Below are positions 45,781 to 58,393 of a stretch of 64,000 nt of DNA, piece after piece (the first letter of the stretch is position 1; each line of letters opens with the position of its first letter). The DNA is from Cycas panzhihuaensis (taxonomy: Eukaryota > Cycadophyta), in assembly GCA_023213395.1 (NCBI GenBank), contig CM041465.1, forward strand, positions 4,526,001-4,590,000, written 5' to 3'. The notes under the pieces are model-generated. The model had not been told where the DNA came from. It worked only from the letters and a program-made list of their open reading frames with translations, and ran no database searches. A program made the position numbers and the translations under genes.

Positions 45781-45969
45781 GTATCCCTAGAAAATCCACT
45801 CACATGGGTTAAAGACTAAAATTTCTAGATCCTTAACAAGACGAAAAGGGATTGCACTAATAGATGATCCTTCATTAATAATGATACATTTAATATTAAT
45901 ATCATCTTTAATTATTTCAATGTAGAACAAAGATATATCATTGGGAGCATGAGTGGTATGAGTAGGCAA
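45781..45969 (-). pseudogene. pol: Gypsy F aspartic protease
   Basis: Frame of 60 codons with IKCIIINEGSSISAIPFRLV: the loop fits the Tat protease pattern (I-D-E/G-G-S-S), but the catalytic Asp is Asn. Flanked by the gag tail and spacer in the same direction. Confidence 0.7.
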
Positions 45970-46068
45970 TGTGGCTCAATTAAAATAAAGTATAGAGGTA
46001 GATGAAAAAACTATAGTAGGAACTCTTAATGTATTAAACAGGAACTAATGTTGCTCAGGGCAACACTT

Positions 46069-46373
46069 CTATAAACCTATAATTGAGATACTAGTAGGAA
46101 TAATCTTCAACTCATCAACCAAAAGAAATGATCCATACTTTAAACTAGAAGGAATAGATCTAACCCTAATAGGATAGGGAGGTATAAGAGGTAAAGAGTC
46201 AAGGTTCTTTGCCACCAAATCATTTGATGATTTAGATGGACTTAAGCTCTTTGTAATCTCCACCATGTTAATTATTCTCTTGGTCTCACCACTTTTAGGA
46301 GGTAGGTAAGCTTGGCCATTAGCACATTTCATTAAAGGATTAGAGGGAGTCATAGTCTTTTTAGATGAATAAG
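46069..46373 (-). pseudogene. gag: Gypsy F gag C-terminal part
   Basis: The residues SSKKTMTPSNPLMKCANGQA start the element's own sequence just left of the Copia H LTR; the frame shown as open to 46452 continues into LTR sequence and is chimeric there. It joins the piece at 52611-53477. Confidence 0.7.
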
Positions 46374-46729
46374 TATTTGGGAATATGAAATCACATAGGT
46401 ATGTTCCCATCCATAGAATCTTTAACCATACACATAAAGTAAATAAATACATACATAGAAACTAGATACACAGTACATAGGATTTATGTGGGAAAACCCT
46501 TTTGGGAAAAAACCCACCACAAAAAGATCATTTATGAATCACATTGATTATTTCACAATTTCTTGATATATTAAATACACAAGGCCTCAAGGCTTTTATA
46601 CTCTTTTAAGAGGTGTCACCTGATTAGGGTTATAACCCTCCAAATAAGTCATACCTTTTCTCTTAATCACATTGGTTAAACCATATTAACATTAACTTAG
46701 TGGCTTAATAAATAACTATCGCATTAATA
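46374..46729 (-). repeat. 3' LTR of Copia H
   Basis: Parallels 52255-52610, including the block TGTGGGAAAACCCTTTTGGG, an inverted-repeat-like segment. Confidence 0.88.
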
Positions 46730-46829
46730 TCCTCTCTTAATATGAATGTAGGGAGCCTACCAACTGTAACAGTTATATTATCGTGAAGGTTGGGCATATT
46801 CTACAACTTATTTATCCTTGTCAATACAT

Positions 46830-47560
46830 CCCCCCTCAATGATAACATTAGTAAGTCCTAATTTAGTACGCATCTTCCTAAATTGATCTTCAGTGAGTGG
46901 CTTGATAAATACATCCATAAGATAAAATTCACTCAGACATTAATCAACTTGTAGCTTCCTTAATTTGATTTGTTCACGAATGTAGTGATGTAGAATTTTG
47001 ATATATATATGAAACTCTAGATTCTTTAATAGACAAATGGTACTTTGATTATCAACAAAGATAACCAGATGTCCATTGGAAACTCTAAGAGACCTTACAA
47101 CCATATAGCTTCCTTCACACCAGCACTGAGTCCTTGATATTTAACCTAGAAGATAGTACCATTATCTGCTACTTCTTTAACTGCCATGAAATAAATCCAT
47201 TACTAATACCAAGCAGGTATCTAGTAGTGGACTTTTGATCATCAGAGTCTCCTCTCCAATCACCATCTATGTAGCCATACAATCTTGTCTCTTTACCTCA
47301 ATAATATTTGACACCAAGATTAGTTGTCCCCTTCAAATATTTCATAATCTACTTTGCTACAACTAAATGAGGTTCCTGAGGATTCTGCATGTAGTGGAAA
47401 ACTAATCCAATAGCATATGCAATATCTAGCCTAGTATGAGTCAAGTAGATCAGACTTCCTACCAACTAGCAATATTTCATACCATCTATACAGGGTTTGG
47501 CCATATCCTTCTGCAACCTTGCACCCTTTACACATGGTATTATAACAAGTTTATAATTCT
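46830..47560 (-). pseudogene. pol: Copia H RNase H
   Basis: Decayed. Recognised by MKYLKGTTNLGVKY, then GYIDGDWRGDSDDQKSTTRY; the later Glu region is lost in stops. Lies between RT and the 3' LTR. Confidence 0.8.
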
Positions 47561-47569
47561 ACATCCCAA

Positions 47570-48340
47570 ACTAATCCAGTAGGTTCTTCATATACTATGA
47601 CTACAATAATATGATATGATTATCCATCTGCCTAATCTAAATATCTAAGAAATAATGAAGTCTCTCAAGATCTGTCATGTCAAACGAAGCTCCCAAGTTA
47701 GACTTGACTTTAGTAATACCCTTGTCATAGTTATTGTCAATGATTAAATAATCCATATACACCACATAAGCAACTATTAAAGTCCCTCGTGTTTTTACAT
47801 ATAGGTTTGGGTCAAGTTCTAAAATCTCGAAACCTTCATCCTTCAACTTAGCATCAATTTTCTCATACCAAGCATGGGGTGGTTGTTTTAGGCCATAGGT
47901 TAACTTCTTTAACTAGCAAACAATATGCTCTTATCCATCCTTAACGAATTCCAGAGGTTGTAACATGTAAATCTCCTCCTTTAGATCTCTATTAAGGAAT
48001 GCATACTTGACATCCATCTAGTGTAACTCCTAACTGTAATTAGTTGCTAAGGAAATAAGAAAGTAAATCATTGTCATTTTAGAGACTGGTGTGAACATCT
48101 CCTCATAGTTAATTCCTTCTTTTTTCTTGAATCCTTGAGTGACAAGTTTGACCTTATATTTGTCCACCTCTCTATCGGAGTAAAACTTCATCTTATAGAC
48201 CCACTTACATCTAATAAGGTTCTTTATTAGAGGGAGTAGAACCAAACCCCATGCATTGTTCTTTAGTAGAGAACCATACTCTTCCTCCATTACATCTCTC
48301 CAACGTAGATCTCCTTTTACCTCATTAAACAAATTAGGAT
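47570..48340 (-). pseudogene. pol: Copia H reverse transcriptase
   Basis: Frame 48030-48332 is the N-terminal part (WVYKMKFYSDREVDKYKVKL); frame 47637-47846 carries the catalytic region, where the YVDD box reads YMDYLII, so the second Asp is Tyr. The linker between them has stops. Confidence 0.88.
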
Positions 48341-48689
48341 CACTAGAGTTATTGGTATCTACCAGTAGAGTTCAATTAGCATGCTGACTTCTTATTCTTC
48401 TATCATCAGTCAGGGTTTGCATTACCACACTAGAATCTTCAATAGTCTTCCTTGCCCATAAAGGTATAGAAGGACCCATTGCTGGAGGTACTTCTTCTCA
48501 TGGTAACTTCTCACTATTACGCATCCCACTTGGTCCTACTCCTTAGGTGTTTCAGTGACTAGCTCACCGCCCTCTTCACTTGGTGAATCTACGAATAGGA
48601 TAAGTAGGGGGTTAAAAGGATCCTCTGATGATCTTTCATCATGATATGTTGATGACTCATCAAATTTTACATTCTGACTAACCACAATC

Positions 48690-49480
48690 TTCTTCCCCTA
48701 TGGATCTGATACTATGTAGCCTTTATCCTCATTATAATATCCCATGAATATGCACTTTAGACTCTTTTGATCTAACTTCTTGCGAGTATCATTTGGGATG
48801 TAGGTGTGTGCAATATGCGCAAAGGTTCTTAAATGGCTAATAACAAGCTTTTGACTAGTCCATTCCTCTTTAGGGGTCATGCTTTAAACTACTTGAGTGG
48901 GTACCTAGTTTAGAATATACACAGCAGTCACCACAACCTCTACCCAAAATATCAGTGGTAGGTTTGTAGCATGCACCATACACCTCACCATCTCTACCAT
49001 GGTATGGTTCTTTCATTCAGTAATTCCATTCTGTTGTGGGGTATATAGGACCATAAATTCCTACTTTATACCATGATCATAGTAGATTTGATTAAATACA
49101 TGATTATCGTATTCTTTACCATTATTACTTCTTAATGACTTAATCTTCATATCGCTTTCATTTTCTACCATCGCTTTCTAGTCACGAAAGCGATCAAACA
49201 TATATGACTTATTTCTGAGAAAGTAAACCCAGGCATTCTTGGGATAGTCATGTATAAACACAAGGGTGTAACGAGCTCCTAATATTGAAGGGTTAGGGAG
49301 AGTACCCATTATATCTAAATGTATAAGCTCCAACTTCTCCTTGGCTCTCCAAGCATTCTCCCAAGCAAAAAGGTAGCAATGATGCTTGCCATACATACAC
49401 CTTTTACAAACACCATTTGATCAAGAAACCAATGAAAATCCTTCCACCATCTTCAACCTCTTTAATGCCATGCTCCTATA
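48690..49480 (-). pseudogene. pol: Copia H integrase
   Basis: Frame 49178-49396 has CMYGKHH (zinc region end), LELIHLDIMG (first Asp) and FIHDYPKNAWVYFLRNKS; the middle region with second Asp and Glu is at about 48900-49130 with stops; frame 48698-48880 is the C-terminal HLRTFAHIAHTYIPNDTRKK part. Confidence 0.87.
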
Positions 49481-49699
49481 GTGCCAAAGTTTACTCATGT
49501 CATCAGCGCTAGCAACAAAGGCATAAGACTTCTTCTGAGATTGAAATTTCTCAAATACCTAGAAGTTGTCCCTGACTTTCCTAGTAGTAATGATAGCAAA
49601 GTTCTATTTTGAATCCTTAATTAGGAATTTATCATTGTAAAGATCCACCTTCATGCCTTGTTTATAGATTTATTAGGCTAAAAGAATATTCAATTACAT

Positions 49700-50770
49700 C
49701 TTAGGTACATAGTATACCCTTGTAAACTTACCTCCTACAATAGATACTTTGTTAATACCTTCCACTAGTAAAATGGAAGCATCTCCAAGGACAATCTTTG
49801 TACCACTCTAATTTTTATTTATCATATCAAAGTTGTACTTCTGATAGGAGATATGCTTATGCACTCTAGAGCTAGGCACTTAATAATATCTCTGATCTAA
49901 CTCAGCTGATAAAGTTTTTACTCTGATGCAATAAGCAACAACACTTTTTCCTTTATCATCCTGGTTAACTTTACACTTATCACATATTTTAAACCAACAA
50001 TTCTTCTCTTAGTGACCATCCTTCTTGCAATAATTATATTTTCCATTGAACTTCTTCTTATCTTGTGAACTTTCTCTTGATCTTTGTGTGATATTCTCCT
50101 CCTTAATGGCCTCCTTCCTCTGAGCCTTCATGGCTAGGGCTTGACTTGATTTAGAACCTCCAAGTATACCATGATGTTTAAGCTTGGCATCCTCTACCAG
50201 AATTAGGTTTTTAAGCCCACACATGTCTCTACCTCCATCACTTCATCTCTATTATAAATGGTATGGAAAATGGAAAATGCAACTCGTAGCTTTGAGATGA
50301 TTATTCCAAATAGTAAGGCATCATCGATCGAGTTATGCTTCAGTTTTTTTAGCTTGTTCTTTAAGTCTGTGATCTTATTTAAGTAGGAGTTGGTGTTGTT
50401 CTCATCTTCCATATGCAAATTGAGTAACTCCAACATCAGGGTAAGATGTCTATTTATCTTCTTCTTCTCAAAAGTATCACACAATTTTGCTCATATTTCA
50501 TCTAGTTCAGATAGGTTATGAACCAAGGCTCTCTAGTCTGGTGCCAATAACAATTTCAATAGTCCCATAGCCATAAATTTCTTCTCTTCAAGACAAACAT
50601 GCTCTTTATGGTCTAATGGAATTGCATCTACCTTATCCTTAGCGATACCCTAGAGTTGATTCACCATCAAAATAAGCTCCATATTGGCCTTCCACTTGCT
50701 AAAATTATTACCGTTGAAGACAATCTTCGGCATAAGACACTCCATCTCGAGAAATAGGCTTCAATATGTG
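49700..50770 (-). pseudogene. gag: Copia H gag and protease remnant
   Basis: Frames 50203-50484 and 50009-50224 give the Gag helical region (LMLELLNLHMEDENNTNSYL) and a zinc knuckle YNYCKKDGH..KNC whose first Cys is Tyr. The protease loop near 49860 has no DSG/DTG triad. After it, WSGTKIVLGD-like residues fit the segment between protease and integrase. Confidence 0.8.
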
Positions 50771-52244
50771 ATAAAAAAACACCAAAATGATTGTTTATTG
50801 GATAAGAATGCACCCTTGTATCCTCCTCTAGCTCAAGGGCACACTCTTGAGGGCATCAAACATCGACTATATATGCATTAAGTAAGTCACCGATTGTTTT
50901 CCCTCATAAATGGCCAACAAACACCCTTAAATAACCTTATAAATATTTAAAAATGACCCTTAAGGTACTTAAAAAAGGTTCTCTAAGAATAAAGGATGGC
51001 TCCATATGGCAAAAATGCATAGTCTCCAAGTCATAAACATGAAAATTCTCTTCGATCCATGCCTAAAATGACTCAAGGATGCTTCAGATACTTCACACTA
51101 TGAAATAATATTATTTTTTAATGGTTCAAAAGGGTCTTTTTATAAAGTTTTATTGAGGAGAATATGCCAAAGCATATATTCTAACTATTGCAACTTTATA
51201 TGGATAGTCGCACCTCATCATTTAATCCATGTGCTATATTCCTTCATTATATCATCTCAATAATATTATTAAGGTGTCAACTTAGTAAATTATCATCAAG
51301 AAAGAGATACAAAGAGTTTCACCATATGATTCCAAGAGACGTGGCTGCTGCAATTCAAATTTAGCTTGTGCACTACGTATAGACTAGCACTCTAAACTAC
51401 AACCCTACACTAGTTATTTAGTTAGTATATAGATAGATCTTAGCCTGGCCACATTAAACAAGGACACAACCATGCAGGAATAATAGTAGACCCCAAGGGA
51501 AGTGGCCTAATCATACTAAATGTGCCTAACCAAGGTAAACACATGCCTATCCACCTTAACAAGCACACAACCAGCCTTAATATAGCCATACTATGCTTAA
51601 TTCATGCACATAAATAGTTTAGCTGCCTCTTAACATACAGATGTAGGTACAAAATATGCATACAACTGAGATATGGGGTCACGGTTCTTAAATAAAAGCA
51701 CTACAACTTAAAAAAATATCAGACAATACTTTGTACTATTATATACTCAATCTAATCTCAATATAAAGGCCTAAAAACATTCCAAATAGGCTCCAATCTC
51801 TCCCTTATATAAACCAGATATAGGTAATACCAGAAAAAACTTACTCTTCTTTTAAATTTTATAGTGTTTTGGATGGGTAAATAACCGACTTGCTTGTGTA
51901 TATAGACAGTTATCCTTATAGTCATTAAATCATTAATAGTACATGTCGTGTTGACTTGAATCACCCCAATAGATCATCAACCTAGTTTAGATGGCCCCCA
52001 ACGAGCCAACTTAAACCACAACTATGGCCTTCACTCCTAATTATTGAGTCTAATAAAACTTTATGCTCTATTGAATAGTGATTTTCACTATTTTAACCAC
52101 CACTAATTTGTTGTGCATACTTCTACACATTACTAGAGATGATGAACCCTCAGAACAAGTCTTGGATTTGACGGCTTCACCCGGTAACTGGTGATATCAC
52201 TACTCCACTCAATGTTAGGCTTTAGCTATGTAGGACCCTACAGA
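50771..52244 (-). other. Leader of Copia H
   Basis: About 1.5 kb, AT-rich, without a recognised gene or repeat. Frame 51758-51964 is unsupported. Confidence 0.6.
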
Positions 52245-52254
52245 TCTGATACCA

Positions 52255-52610
52255 TATTTGAGAATATAAAATCATATAGGTATGTTCCTATCCACAGAAT
52301 CTTTAACCATACACAACAAGCAAACAAATACATAAATAGAAAATAGATGCACGGTATACAGGATTTATGTGGAAAAACCCTTTTGAGAAAAAACCTACCA
52401 TAAAAGGATCCTTAATGGATCACATTAATTATTTCATAATTGCTTGATATGTTAAATACATTAGGCCTTAAGGCTTTTATACTCTTCCAAGATGTGTCAT
52501 CTGATTAGAGTTATGACCCTCTAAATAAGTCACATATTTTTGCTTAATCACCTTAGTTAAACCACATTAACATTAACTTAATGGCTTAACAAATAACTGC
52601 CTTATTAACA
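52255..52610 (-). repeat. 5' LTR of Copia H
   Basis: Ends adjacent to the primer-site complement at 52245-52254 (minus strand TGGTATCAGA), which fixes orientation. Confidence 0.88.
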
Positions 52611-53477
52611 ATTAGAACATGAGGGTTCATCTTCATTTTTTACCTTGCCTTTGTCATCTTTATTTCTTTTATCCTTGTGTTAAGGTAATAGGTCTTTATG
52701 AATCATTTGGTCTTGAGATATCTTAGAAGGATGGTTTGCTTGAACATTAGTATTTTGAGTTATAGTTTGGACTATACGATATTTACTTTTATCATGGGTA
52801 TCTATTTAATGGTAAGGACACTACTTAGTCTTTCTGAAATGAGGAGAAGGTGTGGGAGGAGCACGTTTCTTCCTCCCTTCAACAAGATAAATTACTTTCA
52901 TATCTTATGAAGTATCATTGTCTGTGGGACGGTCAATATGTAGCTTAGTGTTGATCGCATGTTCTAACAATCTAATAAAAGAAGTTAGGTGATCGTAAGT
53001 TAGCTCAAGATAGTAAGTCTTAGATGTTTGAATGGTTTCTTTAGAGGGAATAGATTTCCCATCCTTTTTAATATCTACTTGAATTTTTAAAGTTTCTAAA
53101 TCTAAACACTAATCAATAACTTCTTTATAGGTTTGAAGACCAAGCTTGAGTACTTCAAAGTACACGTGTGATCTCAAAGAATTAGTAAATAGATAAAAAA
53201 TGAGACTAGGATCAAGATGTGAATGGTACATGTGTACTTAGTCTTATAATCTCCTCACAAAGTACTTAGAAGTTTCATCACAATTTTATTTAATAGCCAA
53301 AAGAGATTTGATGTCAGATTTGAAAGGTCTCGCTACATCAAAGTAGTTTATGAAAGAGTTAACTAGTGATTGGAATGAGAGAATATAAGTAGAGGGAAGG
53401 AAATAAAACCACTTCACAGCATCACCCTAAAATGATTTAAGAAACAAGCATATCATGACATAGTCATATGATATAAA
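52611..53477 (-). pseudogene. gag: Gypsy F gag, capsid part
   Basis: The minus strand encodes GDAVKWFYFLPSTYILSFQS, the Retrotrans_gag signature, near 53330-53430, then a linker with Lys/Asp-rich tail. Stops are frequent. It is bounded by Copia H on the left (52610) and Copia E on the right (53478). Confidence 0.8.
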
Positions 53478-54158
53478 TGTTGAGAAAACTAGGTCCCAAT
53501 AACTAGAAATTGCCACCAAGATCTAAACTATTTTGCAACTAGTTACAGGAATTAAAACTGAAATTTAACATACAAGTTTTTAAACTAGAGATAATACAAT
53601 AAATAAATCAAAAAGCCAAAGTATCACATATACACTAGATATAACATGATAAAACTCTAGTAGTGTTCTAGGGAAACATCTACATAGGAAAGGTATTAAT
53701 CTTTATTATCCAAGAATGGAGAAATGTACATAATCTATAACAAAATACTCACAACAACAATAACCAACTACCTCTTCTCAATACAGTATATCCAATACAA
53801 CGAATACCATCAACGTAATAAAAAAATACCCTAAATCAGACTATATGAGAGACTCATATGAGGCATAAATATCAACCATCAAATATAGAGTAGTTTGAAT
53901 GAACAACCCCAATTCTCTTTACAATTTAGTATGTTTTATAGTGTTAACTTTTTAGGATGGGGTCTATAGCCCCCAAATCCACTCTTTATCCAGGGGTGGG
54001 GGAGGGGGGTGAGGCAGGGGTTCCGACACCCCCCATACCCCCCAGTAAGGGGGGATACCACCCCTCTTAGATCCTCTTGTAGAAGTTTGGGGGGAGAACT
54101 ACGCTACTAACCTATCAAAATTTTTGCCTCTAAAACATTATTCTCATATTATCTAATA
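53478..54158 (-). repeat. 3' LTR of Copia E (681 bp)
   Basis: Plus strand starts TGTTGAGAA, the reverse complement of C's TTCTCAACA end, and ends ATCTAATA next to the polypurine tract complement ATCTCTACCTTAAC. It contains a GC-rich block (53950-54095) like that of C. Longer than C's LTR because of small insertions. Confidence 0.88.
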
Positions 54159-54179
54159 ATCTCTACCTTAACAGCAATT

Positions 54180-55720
54180 TACTTGATACCTTTCTTGGAC
54201 CATGCATCACCTTTTCTACAAACCAAGAGAAGTCAAATACCAATTTGAACTTCTCCAATAGTACTAGTCTTGTGAATATGTCTGCATAATTATATTTTAT
54301 GGTAACCTTCTCAAGTGCCACTCCACCTACTTCCATAGATTGTCTAACAAAACAATACTTAAGAATAATATACTTTGTTTTACTATGATAAGCTGGATTC
54401 TTTGCTAAATAAATGGCACCTTGACTATTACAAAATACCTTTACCTTTTTTTATTTCTTTCCAAGCTCAACCAATAGACCCTGTAATTAGATTTCTTCCT
54501 TACAAGTATATATTGCAACAATATATTATGCTTCTATCGTCAATAATATAATTGTACTCTATAATTTTGGCATCCAACTAACCAGACCATTTATAAGAGT
54601 AAACACATAACCCAAAGTAGATCTTCTTTTTTCTAAATCTCATATAAAGTTTGAATCAACATATTCACAAACCTAATTACCTATACCACCAAAGATGATA
54701 CAACAGTCACTTGTGCCTCTCAAATACTGAAGCATCCATTTCACTACTATCTAATGTTCCTTTCCTGAATTTGCCATAAACCTGCAAACTACACTAACTG
54801 CATGTGAAATGTTAGGTCTTCTATATACCATGGCATATATCAAACTTCTTATTACACTAGAATAAGGTACATGAGATATATAATCCTTTTCTTTTTTATT
54901 AGTAAAACTCATACTCAAAGAAAGCTTGAATGGAAAGCCAATAGGATACTCACTGGTTTTACATTAGCCATACTAAATCTAGTTTACACCTTCCTTACAT
55001 ATTTCTATTATGATAACTATAGCTTATTATTTTTCCTATCTCTATGTATCCCCATGCCTAAGATTTGTTTTATAGCTCCTAGATCCTTCATATCAAAAGT
55101 CTTAGCCAATTGAGCCTTTAACTTGTTGATTTCTGCCATACTCTTACTTGCAACCAGTATGTCATCAATATATAATACCAAGATAATGAATAAGTCATTG
55201 TCCAAAAATTTAAAGTAAACATAATGACCGTATCACTTCTTTTAAAATTTTGGTTTTCCATGAAGATATCAAACTTCTTGTACTATTGCCTGGGTGATTG
55301 CTTCAAGCCATATAATGATTTCCTGAGCTTGTAAATAAATCTTTTCTTATCATCCTGTAAAAACCCTGCTAGCTAATCCATATAGATCTTCTCATCTAAA
55401 TCTCCATGCAGAAAATCTATTTTTACATCTAAGTGCTCCAACTCTAAATCAAGAGAAGCTACTAATGCTAACAAAACCTAAATTGAAATAAGTTTAATAA
55501 GTGGTGAAAAGATCTCATGAAAATCAATACCTACTTTTTATGCAAAGCCTTTATCCACCAATCTTGCCCTGTATTTGTCAACTTTTCCATCAACATCTAG
55601 TTTTTTCTTGAAAACCCACCTACAACCAATAGTCTTCATGCCATGTGGAAGTTCTACCAAGCCCCATGAATTATTTTTCTTCAAAGCACCTATCTCTTCT
55701 TAAATAGCCCTCTTCCACTT
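54180..55720 (-). pseudogene. pol: Copia E RT and RNase H
   Basis: RT frame 55017-55205 carries LYIDDILVASKSMAEINKLK, so the catalytic pair is intact; the rest of RT (to 55720) and RNase H (54180-54850) follow C codon by codon with stops. The plus-strand frame 54871-55113 is a shadow. Confidence 0.88.
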
Positions 55721-55978
55721 CTCACTATGGATATCATCTATTGCTTCTTGATAATATATAGGCTCACCATCATTAGAAACTAAAGCAATAGAAATAGAAG
55801 GGTTGTACCTAGCAAGTAGATGACTAACTCATGTAGATCTTTTAATAGTTGATGGACGAGTATCCATATACTCTTGTAATTTTTCTATAAATTCATCTTT
55901 AGAAAGCTCTTCCTATATTTCTATTTCCAAAGATGGCTAGGCCTCAAGCTTGACCTATTGATGTTCAACTTTCTACTC

Positions 55979-56890
55979 CTATTTCACTTTAACTTCTATA
56001 TTATCTGATTTTAGAAAAGGAGATTCATCAAACATAATATCTTTGCTAATAGTAATTTTGTGGGCAGTAGGATTCCATAATATATATCCCTTCACACCAT
56101 CTCTGTCACCATAACCAACAAAGATACATCTCTTGGATCTTGTGTCTAACATTGAATGTTGACTTTTATTAGTCAAGGCATAAGTATCATAACCAAAAAC
56201 TTTCAAATTTAAATAGTCACACAGATGTCTAGTCCATACCTCTTTAGAAATCTTACAACCTATTGCAAGTGATGGTGACTTGTTTACCAAATAACAAGCT
56301 ATCTGAATAGATTTTACCCATATGCCCTACTCCACTCTTGCATTACTTAGCATGATTCTCACTCTTTCTAAGAGTATCTTATTCATGCACTCAGTTATAC
56401 CATTCTATTGTAGAGTATATCTAGTGGTCTTATGCCTTTCAATCCTAACTTCTTTGCAATAGTTCTCAAACTCTAAGGAGTTAAACTCATCTCTATTATC
56501 AATTCTTAAACATTTGATTTACCTACTAGTACTCTTCTCAACTAGAGCCTTGAACTACTTAAACACACTAAAAATTTTAGATTTCTTTTTCAAAAGATAG
56601 ACCCATACCTTTCTAGAGTAATTATCTATAAATGTGACAAAGTATAATGGTCCTCTATAAGATATTATAGGGGTTGGTCCCCATACAACTGAATGTACAT
56701 AATGCATAACACCTTTACTAGTGTGACTCCTTACTTTAAACCTGAGTCTACACTACTTTCTAAAAATATAATGTTTATAAAAAGTCAAATCTAAAATCTA
56801 TAAGTTAGAAAGCAACTTACAGTTCATCAGCATCTTAAGTCATCTCTCACTCATGTTCCCAAGTCTTTGATGCCATAACTAAGCTAGATA
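55979..56890 (-). pseudogene. pol: Copia E integrase
   Basis: Frame 55979-56290 (103 codons) is the C-terminal part with VFGYDTYALTNKSQHSMLDT; core and zinc region at 56300-56890 match C, with stops. Confidence 0.88.
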
Positions 56891-57075
56891 TTTTACAGTC
56901 TTTGATGCTATAGTTGCATGGCTAATATCTGTACTTCCCACCAAAATATAAAGGTTTCCTTTCTTTAAGGATTTCATAACAACCAAGGTACCCTGTAACA
57001 CCTTCAAGACTCCTTCATGACATATGTACTTATAACCTCTAGAATCTAATTTACCCAAGGAAATTAGATTCCTTT

Positions 57076-58140
57076 TTAGATCAAGTACATGTTTAACTTA
57101 GTTAATATTCCCACTATACCATCGAACATTTTAATTATGATACTACTAATGCCTACTATTTTACAGGAAACTTTATTTTCCATAAGCACATCATCGCCAT
57201 CAAGAGGTTGGTATGATAAAAACCAACTCTTGTATGGACACATGTGGTGTGAAGCACTCGAATCCAATAACCAATCATGATGATAATGGGAAACATTATA
57301 AACAACCAAGTCATCATCATCATATGTACCTTGATTCGACTCCACATGATTAGCCTTCTTGGTAGGATTTTCCTTTTTTTGGAACTCCTTCCTTTTGTTG
57401 CAATTCTTCTTGAGGTGACATGTCTTATTGCAGTGCCAATATCTGAGCTTACTCTTTTTGCCTTTTGACTTTGACCTCAATGTATCCTTAGAGCTTTGTC
57501 CTCTCTCAATCATTCTACCCCTTACTGTCATAGTTTCTAGTGTGGAAGTTTCAAGAGTGGACTTCCTCCTCAACTCTTTCATCAACAAATCACTCACAAG
57601 ATAATCATAGTCTAATTCATCAATAGTGCTAAAACTAATTGAGGTGATAATATTATCCCAAAATTCTGGTAATAAACATAACAAGGTAATAGTTTTATCC
57701 TCATTCTCAATCGTTACATCAATACTATCTAACTAACAAATAATAGTATTGAAAATATTTAAATGATCATGAATTTTTGTACCTTCCTTTATTTGCAATA
57801 AGTATAGTTGCCTATTCAAGTAGATTCGATCCATCACTAATTTGGTCATATACAAGCCTTCCAACTAGGTCTATAATACTACTATTATCTTCTCCCCTAC
57901 AATGTTAAATAGAATTTCATCTTCCAAGCATAATCATATTGTGCTAAGAGCCCTTTTATCTAGGTCATCCCATTAATCATTGTCCATCCCTATGGGTTTT
58001 TTTTATTTACCTACAATAGCTCTATATAATTCCTATTGTACTAAAATATCATATGCTTTCAGCTTTTACAACTCAAAGTTGTTCTTACCATTGAATTTCT
58101 CCACCTTAAACTTTGCATTTGTTAATTTTTCCATTTGGTA
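57076..58140 (-). pseudogene. gag: Copia E gag and protease
   Basis: The 202-codon frame 57076-57684 spans the gag C-terminal half, the knuckle WHCNKTCHLKKNC (first Cys is Tyr) and the protease HDWLLDSSASHH, where Gly of DSGA is Ser. Gag N-terminal half to 58140 is broken. Confidence 0.9.
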
Positions 58141-58207
58141 CAAAAAATGTTGACACCAAAACCTTCACAAACTCATTATATAAATAAAAGTGGCTCTGTC
58201 ACTACTT

Positions 58208-58393
58208 ATTGAGAAAACTAGGTCCCAGTAACCAGAAACTGCCACTAAGATCTAAAATACTTTACAACTAGTTATAGCAACTGAAACTGAAATTTAATAT
58301 ATAAATTCCTAAATCAAAGATAATACAATAAAAAAATTAGAAAGCCAAAATATCATATATACACTAAATATAATGTTGTAAAACCCTGGCAAC
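58208..58393 (-). repeat. 5' LTR of Copia E, first 186 bp (interrupted)
   Basis: Parallels 53478-53665. The primer-site complement 58190-58205 is degenerate. The sequence continues as LTR G from 58394. Confidence 0.85.

Larger units (their letters stand above)
46374..52610 (-). mobile_element. Ty1/Copia retrotransposon H, complete but decayed
   Basis: LTRs 46374-46729 and 52255-52610, both 356 bp. The flanks ATAAG (46369-46373) and ATTAG (52611-52615) fit a 5-bp target duplication with one change. Order on the minus strand: LTR, primer site, leader, gag, protease, integrase, RT, RNase H, LTR. It splits the gag of F. The outer LTR end reads TA rather than CA; starting at TGRGAAT four bases inside would also give equal lengths (352). 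Confidence 0.88.
37560..53477 (-). mobile_element. Ty3/Gypsy retrotransposon F (Tat-like), split by Copia H
   Basis: Minus-strand order from the right: gag (53477 to 52611, then 46373 to 46069 after Copia H), protease, long spacer, RT, RNase H, integrase, a second RNase H, and an antisense extra ORF. An additional RNase H and extra ORFs are hallmarks of the Tat lineage. Copia E cuts the gag at 53478, so the 5' LTR lies beyond the window or is lost. The left limit is uncertain because no LTR was found; I take it as the start of the antisense ORF. All catalytic sites examined carry substitutions. Confidence 0.75.
53478..58393 (-). mobile_element. Ty1/Copia retrotransposon E (same family as C), split by Gypsy G
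   Basis: 3' LTR 53478-54158; 5' LTR starts at 58208 and is interrupted at 58393/58394 by Gypsy G. RNase H, RT, integrase, protease and gag lie between on the minus strand. LTRs and proteins match element C. The element is interrupted at many places; frames are short. Confidence 0.9.

Noticed and set aside
54871-55113. Plus-strand frame over Copia E RT
   Set aside because: Complement of the RT frame at 55017-55205 and its neighbours; no independent evidence.
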